64,000 nucleotides of DNA, taken from assembly GCF_017355835.1 (NCBI RefSeq), contig NZ_JAFEWF010000004.1:62001-126000 (forward strand), in the 5' to 3' direction. The first letter of the stretch is position 1. The number at the start of each line of letters is the position of its first letter. Both the position numbers and the translations under genes were made by a program. Origin of the DNA: Desertivirga brevis. Lineage in GTDB: Bacteria; Bacteroidota; Bacteroidia; Sphingobacteriales; Sphingobacteriaceae. A model generated the notes under the pieces. The model ran no database searches, had not been told where the DNA came from, and worked only from the letters and a program-made list of their open reading frames with translations. This document shows, one piece after another, positions 62,330 to 64,000 of the stretch.

Positions 62330-63304
62330 ATGGAACTGAAATTATATAAGCCATACCTGGTTAAATTCCAATCACTAATTGCACTTCTGATACTGTGTTT
62401 ATTAATAAGCATCCTGTCAGATAAGTTTCTTACGATGTCTAACGGATGGAACGTGATGAGGCAGATATCTGTAAATATCACCATTTCCGTAGGAATGACC
62501 TTGATTGTTCTGACAGCAGGAATTGATCTTTCTGTTGGTTCTGTACTTGCACTGTGTGGTGCTATCACTGCAGGTCTTCTTAAAAATGGAATACCTTTAC
62601 CCTCGGCTGATTTGTTCGTTGGTTTTACATTACTAGGAGCTATTGTTATTGGTTTGTTGCTGGGATTCTCTTTAGGGGGCTTTAATGGTTGGGTAATTAC
62701 GAAATTCAAAGTCCCTCCCTTTGTAGCCACTTTGGCGATGCTTACTATTGCCCGTGGCCTTACATTTCTGTATACCGAGGGTTTTCCGATCTCTGGTATG
62801 GGAGAAAAGTTTGCCTATCTTGGTACGGGCTGGCTTTTTGGTATTCCTGTCCCCGTATGGATATCTGCTATAGTGGTTGCAATTGCCTGGGTAATTACCA
62901 ATAAAACTCGTTTGGGCAGGTATATCTATGCTATTGGTGGTAATGAAAGCGCATCAAGACTTTCAGGGATCAATGTGAATAAAGTAAAAATAGTAGTTTA
63001 TTCGATAGCTGGAGGCCTAGCTGCAACAGGTGGTATTTTGGTGACATCCCGGTTAGATTCCGCTCAGCCTAATGCTGGGGTGAGTTACGAGCTCGATTCT
63101 ATTGCTGCGGTGGTTATTGGTGGAACTTCCCTGGCTGGTGGAAAAGGAAGTGTTTTAGGAACGGTTCTGGGAGCCATCATTATTGGAGTTTTGAATAATG
63201 GACTCGTGCTGCTAAATGTATCGCCTTTCTGGCAGCAAGTGGTAAAAGGTGCTGTAATTCTCCTTGCTGTAATTATTGATAAATCTAATTCAAAAAACGA
63301 CTGA
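62330..63304 (+). CDS. Sugar ABC transporter permease (RbsC-type)
   Basis: A 324-residue inner-membrane permease with about 9-10 hydrophobic segments. CUT2 motifs: NISVGMTLIVLTAGIDLSVGSVLAL (about 50-76), VPPFVATLAMLTIARGLTFLYTEG (about 127-150), GGNESASRLSGINVNKVKIVVYSIAG (about 203-228) and the EAA-like GVSYELDSIAAVVIGGTSLAGGKGSVLGT (about 250-280). It forms the channel of the importer with the ATPase at 60814. The stop codon overlaps the ATG of the kinase gene by one base (TGATG), which points to translational coupling of uptake and phosphorylation. Confidence 0.95.
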   Translation: MELKLYKPYLVKFQSLIALLILCLLISILSDKFLTMSNGWNVMRQISVNITISVGMTLIVLTAGIDLSVGSVLALCGAITAGLLKNGIPLPSADLFVGFTLLGAIVIGLLLGFSLGGFNGWVITKFKVPPFVATLAMLTIARGLTFLYTEGFPISGMGEKFAYLGTGWLFGIPVPVWISAIVVAIAWVITNKTRLGRYIYAIGGNESASRLSGINVNKVKIVVYSIAGGLAATGGILVTSRLDSAQPNAGVSYELDSIAAVVIGGTSLAGGKGSVLGTVLGAIIIGVLNNGLVLLNVSPFWQQVVKGAVILLAVIIDKSNSKND

Positions 63305-64000
63305 TGAACTCATTTATAATCTCTGTTGATCAGGGAACCAGCAGTACAAAAACGCTTGTATTTGATGAAAAAGGACAGGTTTTTTCGAGGGGATTGGCGC
63401 CTCTCAAAACAGAGTATTTCGGGGATGGATTTGTCGAGCAAGATCCGGAAGCAATCTACCAGAACGTGCTGGCTTCTGTAAGAGACTGCATAAAAGAATT
63501 CAAGGACAAGGGTGGACAGGTCACTGAAATAAAAGCTTGTGGAATCTCTAACCAAAGAGAAACATTTGTGATTTGGGACGAGGCGGGAAGACCTTTAAAT
63601 AATGCGATTGTTTGGCAATGCAAAAGATCGATTGAAATATGTGAGAGGTTAAAGGATCAGGGAATGAATGAGTTGGTACAGTCTAAAACCGGCTTGATCA
63701 TAGATCCTTATTTTTCAGGTACTAAGCTATTGTGGCTTTACGAAAATAACCCAGCTGTAAAAACAGCAGTAGATGAAGGACGCGCCTATTTCGGTACGGT
63801 AGATTCCTGGTTGTTGTTCCGCTTAACTAATGGACAGAAATATTTTACAGACTATACGAACGCATCCAGAACATTATTTTTCAACCTGGCGGAATTAAGG
63901 TGGGACGCTGAACTATTATATTCTTTTGGTTTGTCCCGGCTCAATTTGCCTGAACCCAGGCCTTCCTCTAGTTATTTTGGAGAGTCCGACTTCGATGGGA
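63304..64000 (+). CDS. FGGY-family carbohydrate kinase (3'-truncated by window edge)
   Basis: The frame opens MNSFIISVDQGTSSTKTLVF and runs to the window end (232 codons seen). Motifs resemble glycerol kinase-type FGGY enzymes: the phosphate-binding VDQGTSSTKT (about 8-17), GISNQRETFVIWD (about 80-92), NAIVWQCKRS, TGLIIDPYFSGTKLLWL and FGTVDSWLLFRLTNG with TDYTNASRTLFF. The ATG overlaps the permease stop by one base. Family kinases phosphorylate ketoses or polyols. In this operon the ketose would come from the isomerase at 55777, so an apulose kinase (AplK-like) is possible. Ribulose, xylulose or glycerol are alternatives, and the resemblance to glycerol kinase is the main argument for caution. 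The C-terminal half cannot be judged. Confidence 0.9.
   Translation, partial: MNSFIISVDQGTSSTKTLVFDEKGQVFSRGLAPLKTEYFGDGFVEQDPEAIYQNVLASVRDCIKEFKDKGGQVTEIKACGISNQRETFVIWDEAGRPLNNAIVWQCKRSIEICERLKDQGMNELVQSKTGLIIDPYFSGTKLLWLYENNPAVKTAVDEGRAYFGTVDSWLLFRLTNGQKYFTDYTNASRTLFFNLAELRWDAELLYSFGLSRLNLPEPRPSSSYFGESDFDG

Noticed and set aside
62314..62730. 138-codon minus-strand ORF over the ABC permease start
   Set aside because: Low-complexity translation opposite a clear membrane protein; shadow frame.
1..64000. CRISPR arrays, tRNA/rRNA genes, insertion sequences, phage genes
   Set aside because: None were recognisable; repeats seen are short tandem or intergenic, not CRISPR-like, and no transposase or integrase was found.

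Overview
The window comes from a Bacteroidota chromosome, most likely a member of the Sphingobacteriaceae (Pedobacter/Mucilaginibacter-like). The evidence is a SusC/SusD pair, Bacteroidota-type -7 promoter boxes (TAnnTTTG), AT-rich intergenic DNA, many lipoproteins and SSS symporters, and a dense block of polysaccharide lyases and glycosidases. No rRNA, tRNA, CRISPR array or transposase was seen. The left edge cuts a DUF1801 gene and the right edge cuts an FGGY kinase gene.

From about 0.66 to 52 kb the window is one pectin-utilisation locus, probably directed at rhamnogalacturonan side chains and possibly RG-II. Layout: SSS symporter + DHDPS-family aldolase (0.76-3.3 kb); AraC regulator, divergent (3.7-4.6 kb); fucose-isomerase-like enzyme + DUF3826 (4.8-7.2 kb); SusC, SusD and a third outer-membrane lipoprotein (7.6-14.0 kb); an unrelated minus-strand gene (14.4-15.7 kb); PL1 lyase (15.9-17.6 kb); then a 26-kb, 17-gene run (17.9-44.1 kb) holding a second PL1, a beta-helix/DUF6298-like protein, GH140 (apiosidase family), GH43, two Asp-box propellers, an SGNH esterase, GH2, GH78, DUF3826, an iron alcohol dehydrogenase, a DHDPS-family aldolase, PdxA, a DUF1537 kinase, an SSS symporter, an STN-alpha/beta-hydrolase fusion and a Tat-exported TIM-barrel protein. 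A further unit (44.3-52.1 kb) holds GH78, a propeller glycosidase, a collapsed GH2 remnant, a GntR regulator and a GH141-like protein fused to a rhamnose-mutarotase-like domain. Gfo/Idh and SSS genes follow (52.2-54.9 kb).

The strongest signal not explained by gene content is a promoter architecture repeated six times. Two 11-bp direct half-sites (about AAnATsCTAyA) lie 21 bp apart start to start, and a TAnnTTTG-type -7 box follows after exactly 22 bp. Each copy spans exactly 62 bp. The copies precede the genes starting at 760, 4831, 7577, 15923, 17881 and 44345. Non-palindromic half-sites at two helical turns just upstream of a promoter are what an AraC-type class II activator would use, and an AraC gene lies in the locus.

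From 55.0 kb to the end there is a separate DeoR-headed operon: fucose/arabinose-isomerase-family protein, split transketolase (two subunits), complete ribose-type ABC importer with DUF2291, and an FGGY kinase. This set matches the described D-apiose transketolase route and would take up the product of the GH140 enzyme. Inside the 26-kb operon, the aldolase, iron-ADH, DUF1537 kinase and PdxA form a consecutive set that on paper would convert DHA (3-deoxy-D-lyxo-heptulosarate, an RG-II ulosonic acid) to pyruvate, D-threonate, D-threonate 4-phosphate and DHAP. The first SSS/aldolase pair plus the fucose-isomerase-like enzyme could do the same for Kdo via D-arabinose. These pathway assignments are inferences.
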